From Sphingomonadales bacterium UBA6157 (lineage in GTDB: Bacteria; Pseudomonadota; Alphaproteobacteria; Sphingomonadales; Sphingomonadaceae): a stretch of 64,000 nt of DNA. The notes under the pieces were generated by a model. That model was not told where the DNA came from, ran no database searches, and saw only the letters and a list, made by a program, of their open reading frames with translations. Shown in pieces: positions 1 to 9,969 of the stretch. The DNA lies in NCBI GenBank assembly GCA_002423025.1, contig DIUN01000048.1, forward strand, positions 38,407 to 102,406, in the 5' to 3' direction. Position 1 is the first letter of the stretch, and each line of letters starts with the position of its first letter. The translations under genes were made by a program, and so were the position numbers.

Positions 1-1704
<1,704 letters not shown>

Positions 1705-1753
1705 GCCGGCGGCCCTGAATAGGGGGCCGTTAACGAAGGTTATTTGTCCGAAA

Positions 1754-1770
1754 ACGCACATTATGTGCGT
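1754..1770. promoter_or_regulatory. 17-bp perfect palindrome downstream of lon
   Basis: The arms ACGCACA and TGTGCGT flank a 3-nt spacer, 50 bp after the lon stop and 32 bp before the lon terminator stem. It has no T-run of its own. It could be an operator for hup or an mRNA 3'-end structure. Function unknown. Confidence 0.4.
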
Positions 1771-1801
1771 GGAGTGGACAAAATCTTCGGTTCTTAATGT
1801 G

Positions 1802-1838
1802 AAATCGGCGTCATCCGCGCGGATGACGCCGATTTTTT
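1802..1838 (+). terminator. intrinsic terminator of lon
   Basis: A perfect inverted repeat spans 1802-1835, centred between 1818 and 1819 on CCGCGCGG, and it ends in a run of six T residues (1833-1838). It lies between lon and hup and should separate their transcription. Confidence 0.9.
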
Positions 1839-1851
1839 CTGTTACGACTAT

Positions 1852-1857
1852 TTGACA
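1852..1857 (+). promoter_or_regulatory. possible -35 element of hup
   Basis: The hexamer TTGACA sits 60 bp upstream of the HU start and just after the lon terminator. The matching -10 region around 1875 is poor, so only the -35 is proposed. Confidence 0.35.
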
Positions 1858-1916
1858 CCAACGACAGTGACGCCATTGTGGCGTCCAGACTGTCGATTCC
1901 CGGGGCCATCGATTCC

Positions 1917-2216
1917 ATGAACAAGCAGGAACTCGCCTATCGCGTGGCGGATGCAACCGGCATGGCCCGCACCGAAGTCTTGCGCACGATCGATGTGCTC
2001 CTCGATACCATCACCGAGGCGCTGGCCAATGGCGAGGAAGTGCGGCTGGTCGGCTTTGGCAATTTCGTGGCCGGCACGCGCAAGGCCTCCACGGGGCGCA
2101 ATCCGCGCACCGGCGAGCCGATGGACCTTGCCGCCAGCGTGGTCCCCAAGTTCCGCGTCGGCCGGAACCTCAAGGATGCCTGCAACGGGCTGCCCAACGG
2201 CTCGGCGGCGGAATAG
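1917..2216 (+). CDS. hup: DNA-binding protein HU
   Basis: A 99-residue HU/IHF-family histone-like protein that binds and bends DNA in the nucleoid as a dimer. It begins MNKQELAYRVA and contains the beta-arm signature GFGNFVAGTRKASTGRNP with the Arg/Pro arm tip. The frame stays open to a GTG at 1878, but the ATG at 1917 gives the normal family length and the conserved N-terminus, so I chose it. The C-terminus carries a short extra tail (about ten residues) beyond the usual 90. It follows lon after a terminator and has its own probable promoter. IHF is less likely because the gene context is lon-hupB. Confidence 0.93.
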   Translation: MNKQELAYRVADATGMARTEVLRTIDVLLDTITEALANGEEVRLVGFGNFVAGTRKASTGRNPRTGEPMDLAASVVPKFRVGRNLKDACNGLPNGSAAE

Positions 2217-2230
2217 CGCCACCCCGGGCG

Positions 2231-2689
2231 CTAGTTGCTCTGGAAGGGCAGGGGCGCCAGGTCCGGCGCCAGCCATGCACGGCGTGCAGCCGGGCTGAAC
2301 AGCGTCTCGCGCCGCCAATAGGCCAGCAGCCAGCCGGAGCCGCCGCAGGGGCCGGCGAGCAGCCGCGCGAGCACCTCCGGCAGCGGCGCGCCGGGCATCG
2401 CTGCCAGTGCGGCGGCCGCGGCCGCCAGCGAGGCGCGAGTGATGGTTTCATGATAGCCGGCGGTGTCGCTGTTCTCCTTGCCGCAGGCGAGGTTGTAGCC
2501 CCGGATGATCGGCGCCATCGCAGCGGTGTTGAACCCCGGCTGGTGCCGCAACATCCACAGCGCGGCGGCGAAGTGCGCCTCATGCGTCCACTCCGCTGCC
2601 GGCAGCGTGCAATCGACTAGCCCGGCAGCGACTGCGGCAATGGCTGATTCCGTGGTGAGCATGGGCTGCATGGTGCCGGGATGCGGCAT
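2231..2689 (-). CDS. conserved hypothetical protein, 152 aa
   Basis: I do not recognise a characterised family. The protein is rich in Ala and Leu, has no signal peptide and no clear membrane segment. Its most notable stretch is EWTHEAHFAAALWMLRH near residues 33-49, with two His residues spaced as in small metal- or ligand-binding alpha-helical proteins. A second Trp/Gly-rich patch lies near residues 115-125. Starts at 2671 or 2662 are equally possible. It is convergent with hup, whose stop is 14 bp away. It ends where the HU gene ends and is followed upstream by the tRNA-Val gene on the other strand. Function unknown. Confidence 0.6.
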   Translation of the reverse strand: MPHPGTMQPMLTTESAIAAVAAGLVDCTLPAAEWTHEAHFAAALWMLRHQPGFNTAAMAPIIRGYNLACGKENSDTAGYHETITRASLAAAAAALAAMPGAPLPEVLARLLAGPCGGSGWLLAYWRRETLFSPAARRAWLAPDLAPLPFQSN

Positions 2690-2793
2690 GGCGCGGCGGC
2701 TTGTCCAGCCTTGCGCAAAGAACCATGCCGGCAGGGCTTTACTTGCGCGCCTGCCTCGCCTAACCAGCGCGCTCTCCGCTCAGGCGCGGGCGT

Positions 2794-2868
2794 GGGCGCA
2801 TAGCTCAGTGGTAGAGCACTGTGTTCACACCGCAGGGGTCGCAGGTTCAAACCCTGCTGCGCCCACCA
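2794..2868 (+). tRNA. tRNA-Val (anticodon CAC)
   Basis: A complete 75-nt cloverleaf with encoded CCA. The acceptor GGGCGCA pairs with TGCGCCC. The D arm is GCTC/GAGC with AGTGGTA in the loop. The anticodon stem CTGTG/CGCAG encloses the loop TTCACAC, giving anticodon CAC (reads GUG). The T arm GCAGG/CCTGC carries TTCAAAC. Confidence 0.95.
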
Positions 2869-3000
2869 CGCCTCGCCGGGCGGTGAAACCTTCTTCAGAG
2901 ATGTGCGTTGAAACTGAACGGGAGCAATCTCGCCTGTTCAGGGTTGCTCCACGCGAATCGCGGCATAAGCATCAGGCGAATTCAAAGAAGGAACGAAACG

Positions 3001-3651
3001 ATGCGAACTCTCCTGATCCCTTTTGCCGCCCTGGCGATGACGGCCGTGGCCGCCCCGGCCGTGGCGCAGCAGTATAACGACCGTGGCCAGCAGAACCGCG
3101 ACTATGACCGCCGGGACGACCGTGGCGGCGATGTGCGCAACGAGCGCCGCGATGTCCGCAACAGCCGCGCAGAGCTCGAGCGTGAACGCCGTGACCTTGC
3201 CCAGGCCCAGCGCTACGGCAACCGCAACGACATCCGCGAAGAGCGCCGTGACGTGAAGGATGCCCGCAAGGACCTGAACCGCGACCGCAAGCAGTTTGCC
3301 CAGGCACAGCGCCGCGATGCGCGTGATTGGCAGCGTGGCCGGAACTACACCTGGAACCGTCCAGACCCGCGCTTCAACGGCTATTATGCCGACAACTACT
3401 ACCGCAGCGGCAGCTACTACCAGCCGCGCGTGCTGGGCGTGAACGAGCGCATCTATCGCGGTCGTGACAACCGCTACTATTGCCGCCGCAACGACGGCAC
3501 CACCGGCCTCATCGTTGGTGGCCTGGCCGGCGGCGCGCTCGGCAATGTGATCGCACCGGGTGGTTCCAAGACCATCGGCACGATCATCGGTGGTGGCCTT
3601 GGCGCCATCCTCGGCCAGTCGATCGGCCGGGATAACGTGACCTGCCGCTAG
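3001..3651 (+). CDS. secreted glycine-zipper protein with charged repeat region
   Basis: A 216-residue protein with a signal peptide (about residues 1-22, ending AVAQ). A long, very charged Arg/Asp/Glu region follows, with repeats such as RNERRDVRN and REERRDVKD at about residues 30-110. Next is a Tyr/Arg-rich linker. The C-terminal glycine-zipper segment (about 175-208) reads GGLAGGALGNVI and GTIIGGGLGAILG, as in 17-kDa surface-antigen/RcnB-like envelope proteins. It probably sits in the periplasm or outer membrane. The frame is open upstream to 2908, but the ATG at 3001 has an AAGGAA ribosome binding site and starts the signal peptide. It is a single gene with a hairpin right after the stop. 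Exact role unknown. Confidence 0.85.
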   Translation: MRTLLIPFAALAMTAVAAPAVAQQYNDRGQQNRDYDRRDDRGGDVRNERRDVRNSRAELERERRDLAQAQRYGNRNDIREERRDVKDARKDLNRDRKQFAQAQRRDARDWQRGRNYTWNRPDPRFNGYYADNYYRSGSYYQPRVLGVNERIYRGRDNRYYCRRNDGTTGLIVGGLAGGALGNVIAPGGSKTIGTIIGGGLGAILGQSIGRDNVTCR

Positions 3652-3659
3652 GCGATACC

Positions 3660-3683
3660 GGGGGTGGCTTTGCAGCCACCCCC
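3660..3683 (+). terminator. hairpin after glycine-zipper gene
   Basis: A perfect 10-bp stem GGGGGTGGCT / AGCCACCCCC with a TTGC loop starts 8 bp after the stop codon. There is no downstream T-run, so it may stabilise the mRNA or act with Rho. Confidence 0.65.
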
Positions 3684-3708
3684 AACGCCTTGAGTTGCTG
3701 AATCGATG

Positions 3709-3739
3709 ACGTCCAGTGGAGCAATCCGCTGGACGTTTT
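3709..3739 (+). terminator. second hairpin with T-run ahead of dps
   Basis: An 11-bp stem (3709-3719 with 3726-3736, one T-G pair) and a 6-nt loop end in TTTT. It lies 46 bp upstream of the dps start, so it could terminate read-through from the previous gene. If the dps promoter is upstream of it, it could instead act as an attenuator. Confidence 0.6.
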
Positions 3740-3785
3740 CGTGTATTTTGGCTATTCAGAACTCATTGAAAAGCAGGAGAAAATC

Positions 3786-4280
3786 ATGTCGAAGGGAAAA
3801 AAGGCTGAAAAGGCCGGGATCGATCTGGGCTTTGACGATGCCCAGCGTGTCGCCATTGCCGGCGGACTTTCGCGACTGCTTGCAGATACTTACACCCTGT
3901 ATCTCAAGACCCATAATTTTCACTGGAACGTGACTGGCCCGCAGTTCAACTCGCTGCATCTGATGTTCGAGGGCCAGTATACCGAGCTGGCACTGGCCGT
4001 GGACCTGATCGCCGAGCGCATCCGCGCCCTGGGCGAGCCGGCGCCGGGCAGCTACTCCGCCTATGCCAAGCTCTCCAGCATCAAGGAGGCCGATGGCGTG
4101 CCCTCCGCAACGGAGATGGTGAAGATACTGGCCGAGGACCAGCTGGCCGTCGTGCGCACGGCGCGGGCGATCTTCCCGCTCGTGGACGCCGCCAATGACG
4201 AGCCGACGGCCGACCTGCTGACCCAGCGCATGCAGGTGCATGAAAAGACCGCCTGGATGCTGCGCGCCAACCTGGGCTGA
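3786..4280 (+). CDS. dps: Dps-family ferritin-like DNA-protection protein
   Basis: A 164-residue member of the Dps/bacterioferritin-like family: dodecameric cytoplasmic iron-storage proteins that oxidise Fe(II) with peroxide and protect DNA. The ferroxidase-site pattern is visible: KTHNFHWNVTGPQFNSLH near residues 42-59, then DLIAERIRALGE about 20 residues later, supplying the His, His, Asp/Glu ligands. The N-terminus is Lys-rich (MSKGKKAEK), as in forms that bind DNA. The start at 3786 has a good AGGAG ribosome binding site. The region between the preceding hairpin and the start is only about 46 bp, which must hold the promoter unless transcription starts farther upstream. Length is normal for the family. 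Confidence 0.93.
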   Translation: MSKGKKAEKAGIDLGFDDAQRVAIAGGLSRLLADTYTLYLKTHNFHWNVTGPQFNSLHLMFEGQYTELALAVDLIAERIRALGEPAPGSYSAYAKLSSIKEADGVPSATEMVKILAEDQLAVVRTARAIFPLVDAANDEPTADLLTQRMQVHEKTAWMLRANLG

Positions 4281-4300
4281 GCGACAGCTGGCCCTTCGCC

Positions 4301-5482
4301 TCAGTGGCGGGGGGCCGAGCCCTTGGGCGTGGTGCGGACCAGCACCAGATACCCCGCCAGCGCCGCGATGATCGAGCCGCTGAGGATGCCGAGCTTGGCC
4401 GCGTCGTTCTGATGCGTGCCATCGCCAAAGGCCAGGCCGGCAATGAACAGGCTCATGGTGAAGCCGATGCCGCAGAGCAATGACAGGCCCCAGATCTGCG
4501 GCCAGCTTGCCCTTGCCGGGGCATCGGCAAAGCCCGATTTCACCATCAGGTAGATGGAGCCGAACACGCCGACCTGCTTGCCAAGCAGCAGCCCGAGCGC
4601 AACGCCGAGTGGCACGGGGGCCACGGCGTCAGCGGGCGTCATCCCGGCCAGCGCCACGCCGGCATTGGCGAAGCCGAAGACCGGGACGATGAAGAAGGCG
4701 CTCAGCGGCGCCAGCGCGTGTTCGAGACGCAGCAGCGGGGCGTGATCGCTGGAATGTGTGCCATTGTGGTGGCGCAGCGGGATGGTGAAGGCCAGTACGA
4801 CTCCGGCGAGCGTTGCGTGGATGCCTGACATCAGGACGGCAACCCAGAGCGCGCTGCCGAGCAGCATATAAGGCCACAGTGACCGCACGCCGCGCAGGTT
4901 GAGCGTGGCCAGAATGCCCGTCAGCACGGCAGCAGCGCCGAGTGCAACAAGGTTCAGCTGGTCCGTATAGGCAATGGCGATGATCAGGATGGCGCCAAGA
5001 TCATCGATGATGGCAATGGCGGTGAGCAGCAGCTTGAGCGATACCGGCACGCGGCTGCCCAGCAAGGCGACGATGCCGAGAGCAAAGGCGATATCCGTGG
5101 CGGCGGGGATAGCCCAGCCATCGAGATTGTCCGGGATGCCCCTGTTGATGGCCAGATAGACCAGCGCCGGCACCAGCATGCCACCGAGCGCCGCGGTGCC
5201 CGGCAAGAGCCGCTGCGGCCAGCGCGCCATTTCGCCCTCCACCATCTCGCGCTTGATCTCCAGGCCGACGAGCAGGAAGAACAGCGCCATCAGGCCATCG
5301 TTGATCCAGTGCAGCAGCGAGAGCGGGCCGATATGGAGCGCCAGCGTTTCGAAATAGGCTTCGGAGAGGCTGGAATTGGCCACAAGCATGGCCAGCGCGG
5401 CGGAGGCCATCAGCAATTGGCCGCCGGCAGCCTCGGTCTTGAGGTATCGACCGATCATGTTCAGGGGGCGCATCAAAACCAT
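4301..5482 (-). CDS. nhaA: Na+/H+ antiporter NhaA
   Basis: A 393-residue inner-membrane antiporter that exports sodium for protons and maintains pH and salt homeostasis. E. coli NhaA has 388 residues. The paired ion-binding aspartates appear in AIAIIDDLGAI near residues 161-171. The preceding TDIAFALG segment is the unwound helix region of NhaA, and about 12 hydrophobic segments span the protein. Starts at Met1, Met4 or Met9 are all possible. The first is listed because it gives the usual short N-terminal extension. The gene converges on dps and is separated from the rhamnose operon on the same strand by about 60 bp. Confidence 0.95.
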   Translation of the reverse strand: MVLMRPLNMIGRYLKTEAAGGQLLMASAALAMLVANSSLSEAYFETLALHIGPLSLLHWINDGLMALFFLLVGLEIKREMVEGEMARWPQRLLPGTAALGGMLVPALVYLAINRGIPDNLDGWAIPAATDIAFALGIVALLGSRVPVSLKLLLTAIAIIDDLGAILIIAIAYTDQLNLVALGAAAVLTGILATLNLRGVRSLWPYMLLGSALWVAVLMSGIHATLAGVVLAFTIPLRHHNGTHSSDHAPLLRLEHALAPLSAFFIVPVFGFANAGVALAGMTPADAVAPVPLGVALGLLLGKQVGVFGSIYLMVKSGFADAPARASWPQIWGLSLLCGIGFTMSLFIAGLAFGDGTHQNDAAKLGILSGSIIAALAGYLVLVRTTPKGSAPRH

Positions 5483-5540
5483 GGGCCGGGTCTACCGGAT
5501 GGGGGCCGGGGTGTCATGCGAAACCGGGCTCAAGGGGAGT

Positions 5541-6632
5541 CTAGCCTCGGGCGGCGTAGTTTGTTTCCAGCCAGTTGCGATAGCTGCCGTCCAGCACGCC
5601 ACGCCACCAGGGCTCATTGGCGAGATACCAGGCGAGGGTGGCGGCAAAGCCCTGCTCGAAGCTGCGCGCCGGGGCGTAGCCGAGCTCGGCGCGCGCCTTG
5701 CGTTCATCGATGGCGTAGCGCCGGTCATGGCCGGGGCGATCGGTGACGGTGGTCTTCAGGCTGTCGGTGGCGCGGCCCTGTGCGGCGGGCGCATCCGGGA
5801 AGCGGGCGGCCAGCGAACCATCTGCGGCGAAGGCGGCATCCACGGCCCGGCACAGCGTATCGATGACGGTGATGTTGGGCAGCTCGGCGCCGCCGCCGAT
5901 GCAGTAGGTCTCGCCGATACGGCCGTTGTGGAGCACCGCCTCGATGCCGCGGCAATGGTCCTCCACGTGCAGCCAATCCCGGATTTGCAGGCCATCACCA
6001 TAGATCGGCAGCGGCCGGCCGTGCAGCGCGTTGATCAGGAACAGCGGAATGAGCTTTTCCGGAAACTGGAAGGGGCCGTAATTGTTCGAGCAATTGGAGG
6101 TGGTTACGGCAAGGCCATAGGTGTGGTGCCAGGCGCGGACCAGATGGTCCGAGGCGGCCTTGGAGGCGGAATAGGGACTGTTCGGCGCATAGGCCGTGGT
6201 TTCGCTGAACGCCGGGTCCGTCGCGCCGAGCGAGCCATAGACCTCATCGGTGCTGACATGGTGGAAGCGGTGCGGCTGGCCATCGCCCGCCAGCCAGACG
6301 GTGCGGGCGGCGGTGAGCAGGCTGAGCGTGCCCAGCACATTGGTGTCGATGAAGGCGGCGGGGCCATGGATGGAGCGATCGACATGGCTCTCGGCGGCAA
6401 AGTGCACGATCGTGTCGATCTGGCGGGTGCGGAGCACGGCCTCGACATGCGGCGTGTCGCGGATGTCCGCCACGATCAGCTCGGCGTCGCTGCCGGCCAG
6501 GCTCGCCGGGTTGCCGGCATAGGTCAGGCTGTCGAGCACGGTGAGGTTGTCGCCTGGGTGGCGGGCCTCCCAATAATGCACGAAATTGGCGCCGATGAAG
6601 CCGGCGCCGCCGGTGACGAGAATGTTGCTCAT
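5541..6632 (-). CDS. rfbB: dTDP-glucose 4,6-dehydratase
   Basis: A 363-residue extended short-chain dehydrogenase that converts dTDP-glucose to dTDP-4-keto-6-deoxyglucose, the second step of dTDP-L-rhamnose synthesis. The N-terminal NAD-binding motif is VTGGAGFIG. The characteristic HFAAESHVDRSI lies near residue 80, and the catalytic YSASKAASDHL near 158. The ATG at 6632 overlaps the rfbD stop by 4 bp (ATGA), which fixes the start although the frame is open 30 bp farther. It is the last gene of the leftward rfbA-C-D-B operon, which belongs to the exopolysaccharide locus. Confidence 0.96.
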   Translation of the reverse strand: MSNILVTGGAGFIGANFVHYWEARHPGDNLTVLDSLTYAGNPASLAGSDAELIVADIRDTPHVEAVLRTRQIDTIVHFAAESHVDRSIHGPAAFIDTNVLGTLSLLTAARTVWLAGDGQPHRFHHVSTDEVYGSLGATDPAFSETTAYAPNSPYSASKAASDHLVRAWHHTYGLAVTTSNCSNNYGPFQFPEKLIPLFLINALHGRPLPIYGDGLQIRDWLHVEDHCRGIEAVLHNGRIGETYCIGGGAELPNITVIDTLCRAVDAAFAADGSLAARFPDAPAAQGRATDSLKTTVTDRPGHDRRYAIDERKARAELGYAPARSFEQGFAATLAWYLANEPWWRGVLDGSYRNWLETNYAARG

Positions 6633-7474
6633 GCGGTGAGGGCCTTCAACTCGGCGAGGCACAGGCGGAGTTCCTGCCGCCAGTGCGCCGGCACGCCGGT
6701 GATCGCCCAGGTGCCGGTCTTGTCCAGCACGCCATAAGCGGGGCGGCGGGCGGGCGTCGGGTAATCCTCGGTGCGGATGGGGATGACGGGCACCGCGCGG
6801 CCGAGCAGGCCCAGCGCCAGGGCCTCCTCCTGGATGGCAACGGCAAAATCATACCAGCTGGCGGTGCCGGCATCGGTGAAGTGCTGGAGACCGCTGGCGC
6901 CAACCGCGATGAGTGACCAGAGCGCGCGGGCGAGACTGGCGGCGTGGGTGGGGGTGCCGATCTGGTCCGCCACGACGCGCACTTCATCACGCTCGCGCAT
7001 CAGCCGCAGCATGGTGTGGACAAAATTGCCGCCCTGCGCCGCATAAACCCAGGCGGTGCGGACGATGAGCGCCTGCGGCCCTGCCGCCTGCTCGCCGGCC
7101 AGCTTGGTGCGGCCATAGACGCTGACAGGGGCGGGCGTGGCATCGGTGCGGTGGGGGCTGTGTGCGGTGCCGGGAAAGACGAAATCCGTGCTCACCTGCA
7201 CGAGCCGCGGGCTGTGCGCGGCCAGGATGGCGACGGCTTCGGCGTTGATCCTTTGCGCCAGCTCCGGCTCGGCCTCGGCCTTGTCCACGGCGGTATAGGC
7301 GGCGGCGTTGATGACGACATCAGGCGCAGCGGCGGTGATGGCGGCGGCAACGGCGGCGGGGCTGGTGATGTCGAACGCGGCTTCCGCCGGCGCGATGATG
7401 GTGACGCCGGCGGGCGCGCTGGCCTGCAGGGCGCGGCCAAGCTGGCCTGCCGCGCCGGCGACGAGCACTCTCAT
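6629..7474 (-). CDS. rfbD: dTDP-4-dehydrorhamnose reductase
   Basis: A 281-residue short-chain reductase that performs the last step to dTDP-L-rhamnose. The N-terminus reads VAGAAGQLG, the NAD(P)-binding loop of RmlD. DVVINAAAYTAVDKAE near residue 50 and STDFVFPG near 95 are family signatures, and the active-site YGRTKLAGEQ is near 122. It overlaps both neighbours by 4 bp (ATGA), showing translational coupling in the rfbA-C-D-B operon. Confidence 0.96.
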   Translation of the reverse strand: MRVLVAGAAGQLGRALQASAPAGVTIIAPAEAAFDITSPAAVAAAITAAAPDVVINAAAYTAVDKAEAEPELAQRINAEAVAILAAHSPRLVQVSTDFVFPGTAHSPHRTDATPAPVSVYGRTKLAGEQAAGPQALIVRTAWVYAAQGGNFVHTMLRLMRERDEVRVVADQIGTPTHAASLARALWSLIAVGASGLQHFTDAGTASWYDFAVAIQEEALALGLLGRAVPVIPIRTEDYPTPARRPAYGVLDKTGTWAITGVPAHWRQELRLCLAELKALTA

Positions 7475-8016
7475 GGGAACACGTCCGCATCGGCCAGCAG
7501 CGGCGCTGCGGCATCCTTGGCGGAAAGCTGCGGCGCCGTGCCCGTTTCGGGCCAGTCTATGCCGATGGCCGGATCGTTCCAGCGTACGCCGCGATCATCG
7601 GCGGCATCGTAGAATTCGGTGCATTTATACTGGAAATCCGCCGTTTCCGTGAGGGTGAGGAAGCCGTGGCCAAAGCCGGGCGGCACCCAGAGCATCGCCT
7701 TGTTGGCATCCGAAAGCTCATAGCCGACCCAGCGGCCGAAGTGCGGCGAGCCGCGGCGCAGATCGACAGCGACATCGAACACCGCGCCCTGCGTGACGCG
7801 CACCAGCTTGCCCTGCGGCCGGGCGCGCTGATAGTGCAGCCCGCGCAGCACGCCCCGCGCCGAGCGGCTGTGATTGTCCTGCACGAAGGTCAGGTCCAGG
7901 CCGGCCTCGGCAAAGGCCTTGGCGTTCCAGCTTTCCAGGAAGAAGCCGCGCTCATCGCCGAACACCCTTGGGGTGATCAGCAGCACGCCCGGCAGCGCAG
8001 TTTGGGTGATTTCCAT
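7471..8016 (-). CDS. rfbC: dTDP-4-dehydrorhamnose 3,5-epimerase
   Basis: A 181-residue cupin-fold epimerase acting on dTDP-4-keto-6-deoxyglucose. Signatures are FGDERGFFLESWN, the catalytic-His region VLRGLHYQ near residue 60, and PPGFGHGF with the conserved Tyr in DFQYKCTEFYD. The start at 8016 (MEITQT) is 4 bp after the rfbA stop, which places it inside the operon. An upstream extension of 18 codons would run into rfbA and lacks family similarity. Confidence 0.96.
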   Translation of the reverse strand: MEITQTALPGVLLITPRVFGDERGFFLESWNAKAFAEAGLDLTFVQDNHSRSARGVLRGLHYQRARPQGKLVRVTQGAVFDVAVDLRRGSPHFGRWVGYELSDANKAMLWVPPGFGHGFLTLTETADFQYKCTEFYDAADDRGVRWNDPAIGIDWPETGTAPQLSAKDAAAPLLADADVFP

Positions 8017-8020
8017 GGGG

Positions 8021-8911
8021 TCAGGCGACGCCAAGGCCGGCGCTGAGCTGGGCCAGCAGATATTCGCCATAGCCGGACTTGCGCAGCGGCTCGGCGATGC
8101 GGACGAGTTGATCGGCGGAGATGAAGCCCTTGCGCCAGGCGATTTCCTCCGGGCAGCAGATCTTCAGCCCCTGCCGCTCCTCGACAATGCGGACATAGAG
8201 CCCGGCATCGAGCAGCGAGCCATGGGTGCCGGTATCAAGCCAGGCAAAGCCGCGGCCCATCAGCTCGACATTGAGGCGGCCGGCTTCGAGATACAGGCGG
8301 TTGAGATCGGTAATCTCCAGCTCGCCGCGCGCCGAGGGCTGGATGTCCCGCGCGAGGCGGGGGGCGTCTGCATCATAGAAATACAGGCCGGTCACGGCAT
8401 AGTTTGAGCGGGGCTTCTCGGGCTTTTCCTCGATGGTGGCGGCGCGGCCGGCGGCATCGAAGGAGACCACGCCATAGGCCTGCGGATCCTTGACGTAATA
8501 GCCGAAGATGGTGGCGCCATCGGTGCGCGCATCGGCACTGGCCAGCAGCTCGGGCAGGCCATGGCCGTAGAAGATATTGTCCCCCAGGATCAGCGCCGAA
8601 GGGTCGTTTCCGACGAATTCCGCGCCGATATGATAGGCTTGCGCCAGCCCTTTCGGCTCGGGCTGCACGGCATACTGGATCTCCATGCCCCAGTCCGCAC
8701 CGTCCCCCAGCAGCTGGCGGAAGGCGGCCTGGTCTGCCGGCGTGGTGATGATCAGCACCTCCCGGATGCCGGCGAGCATGAGCACCGACAGCGGATAGTA
8801 GATCATCGGCTTGTCATAGACCGGCATCAGCTGCTTGGAGACAGGCTTGGTGAGCGGATAGAGCCGGGTGCCGGTGCCTCCGGCGAGGATGATACCCTTG
8901 CGGCCGCTCAT
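8021..8911 (-). CDS. rfbA: glucose-1-phosphate thymidylyltransferase
   Basis: A 296-residue nucleotidyltransferase making dTDP-glucose from glucose-1-phosphate and dTTP, the entry step of dTDP-rhamnose synthesis. The N-terminal GIILAGGTGTRLYPLTK is the nucleotide-binding loop. LILGDNIFYGHG near residue 108 is the metal- and sugar-binding region. I chose the ATG at 8911 (MSGRKG) because the family always starts a few residues before this loop. The start lies 74 bp downstream of the EpsD-like gene stop, so the four rfb genes are probably co-transcribed with the glycosyltransferase genes. Confidence 0.96.
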   Translation of the reverse strand: MSGRKGIILAGGTGTRLYPLTKPVSKQLMPVYDKPMIYYPLSVLMLAGIREVLIITTPADQAAFRQLLGDGADWGMEIQYAVQPEPKGLAQAYHIGAEFVGNDPSALILGDNIFYGHGLPELLASADARTDGATIFGYYVKDPQAYGVVSFDAAGRAATIEEKPEKPRSNYAVTGLYFYDADAPRLARDIQPSARGELEITDLNRLYLEAGRLNVELMGRGFAWLDTGTHGSLLDAGLYVRIVEERQGLKICCPEEIAWRKGFISADQLVRIAEPLRKSGYGEYLLAQLSAGLGVA

Positions 8912-8985
8912 CGCTGTTTCTCCTGATGGCATGGGGCGATGCTGCGCAAACCCTGTCACGCGGCCGTTTGGGAAGGTGGATCGGC

Positions 8986-9900
8986 TCAGCCCGCGGGGGC
9001 TGCGGCCGCCGCTGGTGCCTTGGCCGGCTGGTTCGCCTTGGGCGCGCTATAGCCCTTGGCATAAGCGATCTTGGGCTTGTAGGCGGCCTGCCACTTCTCG
9101 AGCGACGCAGCCAGGCGCTTCTGGATTTCCTGGCGCTGCAGCACGTTCTGGGCGTAGCTGATGGCGCGCTCGCCGGTGAACGGCTGGCTCTTGGTCGTGG
9201 TCACTTCGCTGATGTAGATCACCGGGGCCGGAGCGCCGGCCGGCTGGTCGGCGAACATGAACGGCTCGGGCGAGGGGGTTGAGATGATCTTCAGGATCTC
9301 GCTGGTCAGCTTGGGGTTGATCGTCAGCGAATCAACCTGCTGCGGCGCGCGGCGATAATCGATGTTGGCGCCAACGAGAATTGCCTCCACTTCCGCCATG
9401 GTCTTGGCGTCCTTGAAGGGCAGGGTGTCGATATTGTCCGGACGCAGGAACTGGATCTGGTCGAGCGTGAAGATTTTGCGATCGGCGAACACCATCGGGT
9501 TTTCATCAACGAACTTCTGGGCGGCTTCACGCGTGGTCTTGCCGACCTTCTGCTGGATATCGGCCTGCAGCGCCTGGATGAGCAGGCCCTCTTCGGTGCG
9601 CGCCTTGGCGAGCAGGAAGCCGGGGTTGTTGTCCAGCTTGAGCTTCCGGGCTTCGTTGGAGAGCATCTTGCGCTCGATGACGCGGGCGAGCGCCACTTCC
9701 TCCACCAGCTTGCGCGGCGCGCCGTTGCCGCCATTCGGGATCATGCCGATCTCGGCGTTGAGCTCATGGATGGTGACGTCCGTGCCATCGACAGTGGCGA
9801 CAACCTGGCCTTCCGGCGCCTTGCTGGCTTCGCTGCAGCCAGCTGCGGCCAGAAGAGCGACGGCGGCGCCGGCCAGCATGATTCGTCCCTGCGATGCCAT
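8986..9900 (-). CDS. EpsD-like peptidyl-prolyl isomerase lipoprotein
   Basis: A 304-residue exported protein with an N-terminal hydrophobic stretch ending AAAGC, a probable lipobox with Cys22. The rest resembles the SurA/parvulin-type proteins known as EpsD in exosortase-linked exopolysaccharide loci: VDGTDVTIHELNAEI followed by an all-helical chaperone domain. The C-terminus is an Ala/Pro/Lys-rich tail. The PPIase core is not strongly conserved, so enzymatic activity is uncertain and it may be a chaperone for outer-membrane parts of the secretion machine. It sits between the glycosyltransferase genes and rfbA on the same strand. The 69-bp gap to the upstream gene has no obvious terminator. 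Confidence 0.8.
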   Translation of the reverse strand: MASQGRIMLAGAAVALLAAAGCSEASKAPEGQVVATVDGTDVTIHELNAEIGMIPNGGNGAPRKLVEEVALARVIERKMLSNEARKLKLDNNPGFLLAKARTEEGLLIQALQADIQQKVGKTTREAAQKFVDENPMVFADRKIFTLDQIQFLRPDNIDTLPFKDAKTMAEVEAILVGANIDYRRAPQQVDSLTINPKLTSEILKIISTPSPEPFMFADQPAGAPAPVIYISEVTTTKSQPFTGERAISYAQNVLQRQEIQKRLAASLEKWQAAYKPKIAYAKGYSAPKANQPAKAPAAAAAPAG

Positions 9901-9969
9901 CTCGTCTATCTCCCGGTAAAATCAGCGTTTCGGCGTGTGCGCTTCCATGCGCCCAAGCCATGTCGATGG

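Noticed and set aside
5376..6737. A 453-codon plus-strand open frame over rfbB.
   Set aside because: rfbB on the minus strand has all dehydratase motifs; the plus frame has only low-complexity composition.
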